DNA from: Acanthamoeba lenticulata
Taxonomy: Eukaryota; Discosea; Longamoebia; Acanthamoebidae
Direction of reading: 5' to 3'
Length of the DNA: 17,970 nucleotides
Assembly: GCA_002179805.1 (NCBI GenBank)
Contig: NAVB01002096.1
Location: 1-17,970 of the forward strand
The number at the start of each line of letters is the position of its first letter. Position 1 is the first letter of the stretch. Below are positions 6,997 to 17,217 of the stretch, piece after piece. A model generated the notes under the pieces. That model had not been told where the DNA came from. It ran no database searches and saw nothing but the letters and a program-made list of their open reading frames with translations. A program made the position numbers and the translations under genes.

Positions 6997-9354
6997 ATGG
7001 AAGCATACGAGGGGGCGGGCAGGAGAGGCACTCGCGTTCGCTTGCGCGAGCTCTGCCGTGACCTTGCTGGTGAAAACGTGGTTGTTCGTGCACGTCTCCA
7101 CCACGTGCGTTCACGAGGTAGAACCCTGCCCCTTGCCTCCCCCCACAAAGCACAAACCTGATGTGCCTGTTCTGTTTTCTTGTCAGGTGCCAAGCTGGCT
7201 TTCCTGGTCCTACGCGAGCAGGAGGCCACAGCCCAAGCTGTATTGACCCTGACCGACACCTTTTCTATGGCCACAATGGCCGCCGTCAAGCGGTAGCGCT
7301 CCTCTTGGCGTTACGAAGTTGCTCCAGTCATAAGGACTCACGCGTGCGCCTCGTTTGTCCTTCAGGCACAACGTGGAATCAATCGTCGAGATTGAAGCCG
7401 AGGTCATGAGTCTGGCGCCCGATCATAAGGTGCAGTGTACACAGAACGACGTCGAGCTTCACGTGCGGCGCCTGACCGTGGTCGCCCACGCCGACCCATC
7501 GATCCCGCTCACCGTCGAGCAAGTCCTGCGCTCTGCGCGTCAGGTACTACTTACCTCTTGGTCGGGTGTAACCATGTTCATCATCTCCATCATCCTGGCC
7601 ACTACACAAATACGTTGTGTGCAGGACAAGGAGGAAGAAGAGGCAGAGAAGCACATTCGCATGCTGCAAGACCAACTCGCACACGCCGAATGTACGAGAG
7701 GGAGTCCTCTTTACCTGCTCGGGTTGAGAGTTTCTCACGCAACGTCGGTTCCACGGTGCAGTGGCACAAACAAGCGGCGTGGAGCCCATCCGCGAGAAGC
7801 TGCAGAGCTGGCGCGTGAAGCAACACGCTTGTGTGAGGGCCAGGATTCCATCAAGGCTCTTGCTGGACCACCGCGCGCTGACCCTCCGGGTACACATCGC
7901 CCCTCGTCGGGCGAGGAAGAGGCTCGACGAGGCGCACTGACCTTGCCGCCCCACCTTGTTCCACGTGCTGTCTCAGGCGAAGCACAACATCGCGCAGTTT
8001 CGGATCCAGTCAGGCGTGTGTCATCTCTTCGTCGAGTTCCTGGCTCGTCAAGGCTTCATCGAAGTCCACACACCCAAGCTACACGCCGCCCCGTCAGGCC
8101 TCATGCCCTTTAACCACTTGTTCCCGTTAGACTACTTTGGCGGTACGTCACGACCTCAAGGCCTTGAAGCTTGAACAGCTTAGCTCCACGACATCGTCTC
8201 TTCAACCTGCGTTGTCCGTGCATGGCAGGTCAGGCCAGTCTGACGAGCTCGCCGCGGAAGCACCTCCAGATGGCCATCTGCGCTGACTTGGAGCGCGTGT
8301 TTGAAGTCGGGCCCGTCTTTCGGCTCGAGTACGCCACGACGGCGCGGCACCTTACCGAGTTCACGTATCTCGCCCTCGAGATGATCATCTACGAGCACTA
8401 TCATGAGGTGTTGATGACAGTCAACTTTTGGTGTTTCTATGACGTTGCTGAGAGCGCGATGTTGTTGGCTTGACACAGCTGCTCGAGTTGGTGGGGGAGC
8501 TGATGATCTTCATCTTCGACGGGCTCAAGTCGCGACATGCACACGACATCAAGGTGGTGCAGTCCGTTCGGCCCTTTGACGAGATCGTCTACACGCCGTC
8601 GACGCTCCGGCTCACGCACGACGAAGCCGTCGAGCTGCTTCATGCCAACGGCTACCGCGGGTTTGCGGACTATGGCTTCGGGTACTCGTCACGCCCACCA
8701 GCATCACTCGACACGCTGATGATGATGATGGACTTGACGAACCCTCCATCAGCATCATGGAGGAACGACAGCTCGCGCAGTTGGTAAAGGACAGGTTTGG
8801 AGTCGACCTCTTTATCCTCGACCAAACGCCACTTGCCGCGACGCCCTACCACGTCATGCCCAGTGGGAATGCTCTGGTACCTGTCTTGCCGGCCGCGTCT
8901 TGTCGTTCTCTGCCTCTTGTGGCTCATGCTGTCATCATCTTCATCGTCATCGTCGTCAGAAGCAGCGCGGCAACTCGTTCACGGTGTTTCTGCGCGGCGA
9001 GACCGTGTGTTCGGGCGCCCAGCGGGTGCACGACTCGCAACTCCTCCAACAGCGCGCGCAGCAGCAAGGCGCCAGCGCCGACGCCATCAACGTACGTTAT
9101 CGTTGTCATCACCGTTTCCATAGGAGTGCCCGGCCGGGGGATCGTGGTCTCTGATCTGTGAGCTCATGCCGTCTCTCTGCGTCGCGGTGGTGGTGAAATC
9201 CCCAAAGGACCTGACGCAGGCGCTTCAACTTGGCGCGCCGCCACACGCTGGTTGCGGGATTGGGCTCGAGCGCCTGGTGATGGGCTACCTCGGGCTCACC
9301 AACATCCGCCATGCTTCGCTCTTTCCTCGCGACGCAAACCGGCTGTTACCTTGA
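6997..9354 (+). CDS. Aspartyl-tRNA synthetase-like protein (class II, eukaryotic cytosolic type), divergent
   Basis: Eleven exons: 6997-7117, 7187-7292, 7366-7543, 7625-7691, 7762-7889, 7977-8142, 8229-8407, 8479-8681, 8753-8876, 8960-9091 and 9208-9354; 516 residues. The N-terminal OB-fold anticodon domain shows [21 protein letters not shown], and LDHRALTLR precedes the catalytic core. Class II motif 1 is [10 protein letters not shown]; motif 2 is [15 protein letters not shown] with Arg287; then [16 protein letters not shown]; motif 3 is GCGIGLER with Arg490. Parts that read aspartate are altered. The SEGGA loop after motif 1 is replaced by [10 protein letters not shown], and QSPQxxK is SSPRKHL, so the specificity lysine is Leu268. 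It may be a paralogue with another role, while the housekeeping AspRS lies elsewhere. The ATG at 6997 is the first after an in-frame stop. Confidence 0.88.
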
Positions 9355-9452
9355 CCTTGTTGTTGTCATTGTTGTGTACAACTTAAGAAGAGTGCGTGTG
9401 CCTCTTCTCGAAACGCAGAAGGAGGAGGAGAAGAGCGACCTGTCCTTCTTCC

Positions 9453-11528
9453 TCAAGCACTTACGTCATCAGCTGGAAAGTAGCACGCGGCAAAGGCCTT
9501 GCGGTCGAGTAGCAACAGCGACCGGCCGTTGGGATTCCACACGACGTCCCGCACGCCGGTCAACTTGGTGTCTGTCGTGGGTGAAGTCGATGATGGTGAG
9601 GTTGAGTAAAAAGGCGATGGACGAAACCGCACGCACCTTGAGGCAAATCGCAGGAGAGGCATGAGGTGGGTGACCAAAGGTAGACGACGCGAGTACCCGT
9701 GCAGAGGGCAAGCTGTGTCTGCGTCGGGTGCCAGCGGGCCGACCGGACGGGCTGCTTCTGCAAGAGCAGCGCCGCGAGGCGCATCCGCACGGCGTCCCAC
9801 ACCCACAGCATGTGGGGCACGTTGTCTGCGAGACTCTTGAGTCAGACCGAGAGCATTTAAAGAACAAGATGAAGAAGAGAGCAGACCATTCCGCGTGAAG
9901 AAGTGAGAGCCGTCGTGGCTCCAGCTGAGCAGCCCAATCCCGAGCTCAGGGTTGGCCTTGAGCGGATCGACTCGAACGCTCTTGAACTCAACCGGATCGT
10001 CGTTCATGCCATCTGCGAGAGACGCAACCAGATGAGAACCTGGCGCCTGGAAGAGGCAAGATTGAGGGCCGTACAAACAGTGCCGCGCACGCCATCTTTC
10101 TCGTAGCGCATCTCCTCGGCCGTGGTGGCGTCTTCGGCCATGCCATCGACGCGCCACCTCTCGATCTCGCGGAACACCGTCTGAGATGGCGACGACGCAT
10201 CACAGGTAAGCGCGACACAAAGACATTATTATTGAATGCCTGACCGATGTCGCACCGTCTCCTTGCTGCGTGTGGAAGATGGTGTGTGCTTGCACTCCAT
10301 CTCGACCTTCCACGTGCGCGAGTTGATCAGGCGGGCCACTTGATCGTAGCTCCCCACTGCGATGTACTGCGTGTCAGGCGACCTACTCCCACATCACACG
10401 AGCTCGTCATGACAACGTTCAACCATGCGCTCATGGTGCCATACGGAGGGTGGGCGTACCACGCGACGGTCTTTACAGAAAGCTGGTCCTTGTAGGCTGC
10501 AAAGGCCTTCTTCTGCATAGATGTGGTGTTGCTACTGCTGCTGGTTGTGCTTTTGGCTGAGGACAGCGGGTAGAGCATGACCTTGTACTGATGGAAGAGT
10601 CCAGGCCCGTGTCAACGTTAGGTATGTTCGATCGTAAGAAACGGCCGTTGCGGCGAGAAAGAGAAAGAGAGAGAGAGAGAGCAGAACGAGAGGCAGAGGT
10701 CACATACGGGCATGTGTGATGCCTCCCACACGCAGATTGAGCGATCGTCGGATGACCACGCAAAGTCACCCATGTCTTGCGTCTCCAGCGCGATCCGCTG
10801 CACCACGAGCCGTGAGTGAACAACAAGGCTTAACAAACCGACCAAGAAAGAGGACGTTACCTTAGCCAAGACCCACTGCTTGGCACAGTCAAAGATGGCG
10901 ATGTAGTCCTTGCAATCCTCCCGCTGGGCTACGGCCATGTACCGACCTCTGTGGCTGAAGTGCAGGCCACGCAGGCCCTCACCCTCATCCTCCTGTTGCC
11001 GGCCATCGGCATCCTTGCCCTGGCGGTTGGGCGTGTCGAGCATCGAGGCCAGCGAGAACTTAGGGTGCTTCATGTGGGTCACTTCGCCACCCGCTTCCAA
11101 TGACCACACCATCACGAACAGCTGCGCGAGGGTGAGGGTTCGTTATGGCTAACCAAGGGGAGACGGCTGCACCGTACCTGATAGTCACTCACGATTACGA
11201 GATGCTTCGAGTCAGGCGCCCACCGCACGGCGGTGATGCCCGGCAGCAAACTTTCTTCATCGATGGTGGTGCGCCACTCCGTGTCGAGAAGCGAAAAGAG
11301 CTCGATGACATTCTTGCTCACGGCAACGCACATTAACATTTGTGAATCAGGTGCCCATCGCACCTCCTCAATAAGCTCTTGACAAGCAAAGATGTGGATA
11401 ATCTCGAGGTTCTCATCTCGCACGACGAGTTGGTATTTAGCTGGCGAGGCCAGATAGCGGCCATTAGGCGACCATTTGCAGTTAAGCGCTGTGGTGTGGG
11501 CGAAGCATTTGCTGAACTCGAGATCCAT
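9453..11528 (-). CDS. WRAP73/WDR8-family WD-repeat protein
   Basis: Nine exons: 11528-11178, 11121-10861, 10797-10708, 10587-10460, 10382-10256, 10180-10075, 10012-9887, 9825-9637 and 9571-9453; 498 residues. Family order is preserved: ALNCKWSPNGRYLAS near the start, QLVVRDENLEI, VMVWSLEAGGEV, GRYMAVAQREDCKDYIAIFD, ETQDMGDFAWS, YKVMLYPL, VAWSPDTQYIAVGSYD, a conserved NPELGIGLLSWS segment, FFTRNDNVPHMLWVWD, and a final blade LALCTGTRVVYLWSP. WRAP73 works with SSX2IP/Msd1 at microtubule-organising centres in animals and yeasts. It is convergent with the synthetase-like gene (98 bp between stops). The last codons run through GTAAGT, a perfect donor, so a further 3' exon is possible. Low-complexity Ser/Thr near YPLSSAKSTTSSSS is a local insertion. 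Confidence 0.9.
10655..10682. repeat. GA-rich microsatellite in a WRAP73-like gene intron
   Basis: A run of GA with GAAA interruptions lies in intron 10588-10707. On the coding strand it reads as CT, consistent with a pyrimidine-rich intron segment. Confidence 0.7.
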
Positions 11529-11637
11529 TCTCGTGTTGCCTGCCTCTAAAGATGAGATGGTGCATAAACTAGTTTTGGCGCGAAAGCTGAGCCGTTGCTC
11601 CACGCCGGCCAAAATATTTCAAATTGTTGTACAAAAT
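11529..11637 (-). promoter_or_regulatory. 109-bp gap holding the kinase 3' UTR and the WRAP73-like promoter
   Basis: Two co-oriented genes are separated by only 109 bp, so the diacylglycerol kinase 3' end and the start of the next transcript must lie within it or overlap coding sequence. It contains an A/T-rich core (CAAAATATTTCAAATTG on the plus strand, about 11609-11625). No clear polyadenylation hexamer or TATA box is seen. Confidence 0.4.
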
Positions 11638-14600
11638 TCAAGAGAGAACGGTGTTGCGCTCGGGGTGGACGAGGAGGCATGACTGGTTGAGACATTCGAT
11701 CGTGACGCGACACGGTCGTAAAAGCCATGGCTCTCCGTCGACGTGCGCCGGGAACTCTCGCTTGGTCATGATCTCAATGCGGGTGCCCTGCGCCAGCTTG
11801 ATCGCTTCGCTTACCCCTGTCGTCAGACACGACACACAAACACGCATGCTTGAGACAAGCTGGGACAGGGAGACAAAGAAGAAGAAGGCGAAGAAAAAGA
11901 TAGAAATGGCCCGACCTGTCACGATGGCGCCCAGGTGCGCCACCCCACGCATGCCCACTACCTCGAGGATCCCGTCGCCGATCGAGGGCGTGACATAGGG
12001 GTAGGCCGACGTTTTTCGGTGGACGAAGTGGTACATCGAGCTGTGCAGCGACTCGTCTCGTCCCTGCCCGCCGAGCCCAGTTGACCGCGTCAGCCTGCCG
12101 GGAGCTCAGCTCGCTGACCTCCGAGCTGGGAGGTCACGTACCCAGCACTTGGCCCCGCCATAGGTGGGGATGTTCATGACGATGAGGCTCTTGATCTTGC
12201 GGTCGTTGATGTGGAGCAGCTCCTCGCGGCCGTCCCCGTGCCATACTCGCACCTCGATATGGTCGCGAAAGTTGCGGAAGTGCTTGCGCTCGCTCTTGGC
12301 CGTGCGCGCCGACATGCCATAGTACCAGCCCTTGTTGAGCAGCACGTGGCGGAAGAGCTCCTTGTGCTGTTCGCGCATGCGGTGGAACCGGAGCACGATC
12401 TCGGCGTCGACCCCGATGGAAAAGTAGTTGTTCATAATGTACTCGGTTCGACCCGGCTCGGCGCGCATGCCCTCGCGCACCATCTGCTCGTCAGGTCCGA
12501 TCTCGGACCGCTCGGCATCGATCGCGCCGCCATTGTCTCCACCACCATCGCTGTCATGCGACTCGTCCAAGCGTCCTGCCTCGCTCGCCAGGCTGCTCTC
12601 GTCTTCGTGATCCGTACACTCGTCCTCCGCTTGGAACGCACCAGCGCGGATCTGCTCGTCGCGGTCCTCCCGAGGCGAGGTTGACTGACCATCGGCGGAC
12701 TTGGGCGACTCGTCCTCGAGCGGCGCGACGGTCACTTGCCACCGGTCGAACATGGCCGAGATGGCCCGGCTCATGCCGCGCATAACCTTGGGCAGCTTCT
12801 CGCAGCGCGTGAACGACGAGCCCCACCCGCAGGCCCGCGACAGGTCGTTGCCCGTCCCGAGCGGGATGATTCCCATCGCCGGCTTCTCGGCGAGCCCCAA
12901 CTCCTTGGCGAGCTTGTCGAGCGCGGTGAGAACCCAGTTGGCCGTCCCATCGCCGCCGCACACCACTAGCCGATAATGTGGCGTCCGCTGCCACCGCTGG
13001 AAGCTGTGTAGCATGACGTCAGCAGAAGTATTAAGCAAATAAATGAAAAAATAAACAGAAACAAAATGAAGAGTAGTGGTTGCAGATGTCGTACCCGCGC
13101 TCGGGGCCCTTGTCGTCGATGAGGCTGTAAACTTGGTCGTGCGGCAACAGCTCCAGGAATTTGTTCATGACCTTTTGACCAAGCTTGCCGCCGCTGTAGC
13201 GGTTCACGAAGACGATCCAATTCTGATCCTCCAGCGTGGTGTCGCCCTTGGACTCGGCCTCGCCCCACAACTCCCCGACCCCTTGTCGCGCTTCGCTTTC
13301 TTGTCGTTTTCGTTCTTCACGCTTCTCTCTTCGTTCTTTGGCCTTTTGCTTGAGCAGCTTCTTGGTCGCCACCATCGTCACGCCTAGCGAGTGCAGGAGG
13401 TCGTGCCACTCCTCGTCCTCGTTTTCAGTCCCGCTGGTCTCGCTGTCGCCCAGGCTGCCGCGCCTCGGCCGCGGCTTGTTGCCTTCACTGCCGGTCTCGC
13501 CGCCACTCGTGCTGTCGTCGCCGTTCGCCACCGCGGCGTCGGGCAACGAAGCAAGCATAGCGCCATCCGTGTTGCGCCGACGTCGACGCGATTTCGTCAG
13601 CATGAAGCCGCCATCGCTCGCCCGCCGGCCGTTAAGCCGGTTGCCCATGCGCTCCATGTGCTGTCGCCATCGTGCGGCATCAGCCTCCGCGCCATCAGTG
13701 ATGGTCGCCTCGTGGCTCTTTGTTCGATGAAAGCCACCGTCGTCGCTGGGGGGCGTCACGTCAGGGTGGAGCAGTTGCCGCTCGGCCACGGCGTCAACGC
13801 TTTCACTTCGCTCCATGGCCTTGCCCACGTCGAACAGCGCGTCGTCGCTGAGGCTGGCCCCTGCCCCGCTGAGGCGTCCACTTCGTGGAGAGAACAGCTC
13901 GAGGGTCTCCTCGGGACTGCTCAGGTCCGACATCGTGCTGCTCTTCTCGCTGACCGACAGCAGCGATCGATTGCTCCGCTTCCTCGTCATCCATTTCTTG
14001 ATCGTCACCACCTGGGCCCCTCCCACCCGGTCGTCTGGCTCCTCTTCCCCTTCTTGGTTCTCGCCGCGGCCTAATGAGGTGACGCTGAGCTCATTGTTGC
14101 CGTTCGTTCTCTCCGCGCCACCTGCGCCGTCATCGCTTCTTGCTCGGTGCAGCGTCGCTTCGTTCTTTTCCTCTAGGGTTGCTTCGCTTTCGTTCTTTAC
14201 TGGGAGGGACTCGATGAGCCGCAGCTGGGGAAGAGCAGCTCGTTTCTTGGGGCCGGGGCTCAGCGGCCGGGCGAGGGACCCACTTCCTCCTCCTGGCCCG
14301 TTTCGCTTCATCAACTTCTTTTCCCACTTGCGCATCTCTTCGTCGCCGTTAGTCGCTGCGGTTGTGGTCGCGCTCCTGCCTCGAATGAGAGGAAGAACAG
14401 GGCGGGCCGCCTCCGTGCTGGAGTCGGGAAACTCGGCTGGGCTCGAGAGCGTGAGAGATGGCGTGAGCTTGCTTCGCTGCGGAGGGGGTGCAGGAGGTGA
14501 AGATGAAGACGGTGTAGCAGGGGCAGATGCACCACCACGGCCGTGGCGCTCCATAAGGCGCAGGAGCGCATCCATCTTGCGGTTTATCTCATCGTTTATC

Positions 14601-14755
14601 TCCCGCATTTGCGTTTCGTCCATCTCTGCCGTGCCGTCAGGGTCGTCCGCGCAGCAAAGGAGGAGGTCCTCCTGCATTCGGCGCAGCTTGGCGACTTCAT
14701 CTTGAACGCGCCGCCAGTCGAGCGTCCGTTGCTGGCGCTCTTCGTCCGGGTTCAT
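11638..14755 (-). CDS. Diacylglycerol kinase with long low-complexity N-terminus
   Basis: Exons 14755-13095, 13003-12142, 12063-11916 and 11816-11638 give 949 residues. Diacylglycerol kinase phosphorylates diacylglycerol to phosphatidic acid and so ends or switches lipid signals. The DAGKc domain begins at NWIVFVNRYSGGKLGQ (~512), with the nucleotide-binding CGGDGT (569-574) and LGTGND (602-607). A hydrophilic, acidic insert (~653-741) splits it from the accessory DAGKa domain, which has NNYFSIGVDAEIV, NIPTYGGAKCWG, SIGDGILEVVGMRGVAHLG and AHVDGEPW. The first ~500 residues are Ser/Arg/Glu-rich, with a predicted coiled coil (~12-75) and a Lys/Arg/Glu helix just before the kinase. No C1 zinc fingers or EF hands are seen, unlike most family members. 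Two copies of an SDGGF-x2-TKS motif occur. The start is the only in-frame ATG near the beginning. Confidence 0.93.
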
Positions 14756-15209
14756 CCTTGACACCCGCTTCCTTTCCTACAACGGAAAGATCTTTGAGTT
14801 CTGCCCACAACGGCGGTCCGAGTCTTGCGACTAAGCTTTGGCCACGAGAGAAGCCAAGCAAGTTTCGCCGGCAAGAAGGAGCACCTCGAGAAAAAGCGCC
14901 GAGCAGCTCACAACGGCTACTTTCAAGTGAAGTGGCGAAGAGAAGGACGCCTTCACCTCCTTTCTTTTGGCGCTGCAATGACCGAAGCACACAACAACTG
15001 CAAAAACAGACCACCACCGGCCGCGAATCACCGCCGGAACGTTATCCACGCCTCCAATCATCGTTGGGCGCGAGATTAAGCCCCGAAGGAGAAGACGAAG
15101 AAGAACAAGACGCGTTGTTGTTGTACTTGTTGTTTTTTTATTGTCCACCACAACCGTTACCTCCCCCGTCGGTGTTGCGGCTGGGTGGCCGACTTACGCG
15201 CTGCCCTTC
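14756..15209. promoter_or_regulatory. Intergenic: promoter/5' UTR of the kinase and 3' UTR of the SDR gene
   Basis: No supported gene. On the minus strand an AATAAA (15142-15137) lies 68 bp after the SDR stop and is a good candidate polyadenylation signal, within CAACAACAAC-type sequence. A CCAAT sits at 15053-15057 on the plus strand. A 151-codon plus-strand ORF here lacks an ATG start and shows no family features. Confidence 0.45.
15137..15142 (-). terminator. Candidate polyadenylation signal AATAAA for the SDR gene
   Basis: A canonical AATAAA on the minus strand 68 bp downstream of the SDR stop codon, followed by A-rich sequence. It is the only clear hexamer placed correctly for a gene in the window. 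Confidence 0.5.
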
Positions 15210-16969
15210 TTAGATGATCTTGGGGAAAAGGTTCTGGTCAATGAAGTACTGAACCTGCTCCCTCAGGAGCTGCTCGCTCACTTGCGGCACGTCGTACGTG
15301 AACCTGCAAGTTGTCGTCGTCACCGTAAGCTTCCGCACCGCTCGTACTTCAAGAGAAAGCAAAGCAAAGATTGACGTACCCAGTGGACTCAATCTTGGAA
15401 CCGTCCACGGAGAGAGAGTTATTGTACAGCAGCTCCTGGTCCAGGTAGGGCGTCAGCGGCGTGTTGTTGATGCCGTGGGCCTGTCGAAGACACGCAGAAG
15501 AAGAAAGGGTTGAGTCATCACGCTCACGCGCTTCACAAATAAAATCATAATAACCCTCTGGAGGATTGATGACTCACCTTGCAGAGCTCGGACCAGGGCT
15601 TGAGGTGCTTGTCGTTGATCTCCTCCGTGACGTTCTTCATGTTAAGCTTGGCCATGTTGGACACGACGGAGCCGAGGAAGCCGGTCTTGATCTGGAACAG
15701 CTTCTCGAGGATGTCGTTGATGGTGCCCTGGCCTAATAGTTGCAGCGTAACATTCAATGATGAGTTTTTCCTCATCACGGTTGAAGCAAACGGGACGAAA
15801 CGTACTGGTGTCGCCCTTGTCGGCCAAGTTGAAGATGGAGCCGACGGGGCACTGGGTGGCCACGTGCCAGAGAGCCTTGCAGACATCGTTCACGTGGACG
15901 GTGTTGATCCTGAGGTCGGCGCCCCAAAGGAACTTCATCTTCTCGTCCAGGTGCTTGTAGACGGCACCGCAGATGAGGCGGGGCGCTGCACCAGGCCACC
16001 ACATCGTCAGGCGACTGAGAGACGAAACATCAACTGGCGCGGAAGAGGCGCAACATACAAATGCCGGTGACGTCGCCCGGGCCGTAGATGATGGCGGGAC
16101 GGAGAATGCTCAGGTTGAGGCTGGAAAGAAAAAGGAGGGGGATCCAAACATAAGAGCTCTGGTAGGATAAAGGACGAAGAGATACGGCCATGGTGCGGTA
16201 CCCAGACATGCCCTGCAGCTCCTTCTCGGCCTCGAGGGAGAACTCGGCGATGCCGGTCCACGGCTTCACGGAGGAATCCTCCTTGCTGGCTTTCTGCGTA
16301 GGATCAAGAAGGTGAAACAATTAGCTCTTTCAAAGCATTCAAGCTGAAGCATTTGTTGTCAAAAGCTGATCAAATTGTTTGATCATAACGAGAATTGAGG
16401 AATGGGGAGACTCGAGTACCTTGCCGGCCTCGTAAATCTGCGCAGTCGAGACATCGATGAACCTGTCGACGCCCTGCTTGACAGCCTCAGCAGCCAGCTT
16501 CTTTTTGAGATCAAGGATCTTTTCCCTGTAGACCTGTGTGCGAGAGGGTCAGCTGAGCAAGAGGCTTGATTGCACAGCGTTGGGTACGAACCTCCACAGT
16601 CTGGGAGTACTTGGTCTCGCAAGCCAGGTTGAAGACATAGTTGAACTTGCTACCCTCAACGGTGAAGCACTTGGCAATCGAGGCTGAATGAGTAAGAAAA
16701 TGAGTTTGGGAGTTCGGCTTGCCTTATCATATAAATGAGGAAAATGGGGCAGTGATCGTACTAGGGTTGGTCAGGTTGCCCTGCATAAACTCTACGCGCG
16801 AGTCGTCGAAAGCGGCTTGGTGAATCTTGCCCAGGAACGCCGTAGGGGGGAGCACCTTGTCGACGACGCGGATGTATGACGCCAAGTCATTATCAATCAG
16901 ATACTTGACGAAGTTGCGGCCCACGAAGCCAACACCGCCCAGAATCAAAACCTTCGGCTTGCCTTCCAT
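15210..16969 (-). CDS. NAD(P)-dependent epimerase/dehydratase-like protein (extended SDR fold)
   Basis: Nine exons: 16969-16762, 16683-16592, 16533-16420, 16293-16202, 16120-16059, 15985-15806, 15732-15578, 15480-15380 and 15303-15210; 365 residues. The N-terminus has the Rossmann glycine motif GGVGFVG (residues 11-17) and the acidic VVDK after beta-2. Also present are FNLACETKYSQ, DVSTAQIYE (129-135), LRPAIIYGPGD (175-185) and the substrate-side RINTVHVNDVCKALWHV with FNLADKGDTS, all typical of the family that acts on nucleotide sugars and related substrates. The usual YxxxK pair is absent: IAEFS (153-157) stands where it should be, so the catalytic mechanism is unclear. No signal peptide; cytosolic. 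The substrate cannot be named. Confidence 0.88.
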
Positions 16970-17217
16970 TTCTTCTTTAATCTCTCTTTACTCTCTAAAC
17001 TTAGCTTCTCGCGGGGGAAGGCGTTCAGATGGAAAAACACTAAACTAAAAGATGAAGGCAACGAGTCCTCACCCCCAACAACATTACGTCGACACAAAAT
17101 AAAACATTTTCGGACAACGCGGGCGGGCACGGCGATTGGCCATTCGTGACGTGGCCCTCACCAGCTGGGGCCTTGATCTGCTGCTGTGCGTGGCCGACGT
17201 CCGACGCGGCCGCCTCG
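16970..17217. promoter_or_regulatory. Intergenic: SDR promoter and 3' UTR of the WD40 gene
   Basis: 248 bp between two co-oriented minus-strand genes. The part next to the SDR start (16970-17040) is A/T- and pyrimidine-rich. The plus-strand run AAAATAAAACATTTT (about 17096-17110) is T-rich on the coding strand. The minus-strand ORFs of about 60 codons here do not look like genes. Confidence 0.35.

Noticed and set aside
12211..12684. 157-codon plus-strand ORF opposite the diacylglycerol kinase
   Set aside because: It lies entirely antisense to a well-supported exon with kinase motifs.
14758..15213. 151-codon plus-strand ORF between the kinase and SDR genes
   Set aside because: It does not begin with ATG, looks like UTR in composition, matches no family, and overlaps the expected promoter and 3' UTR of the neighbours.
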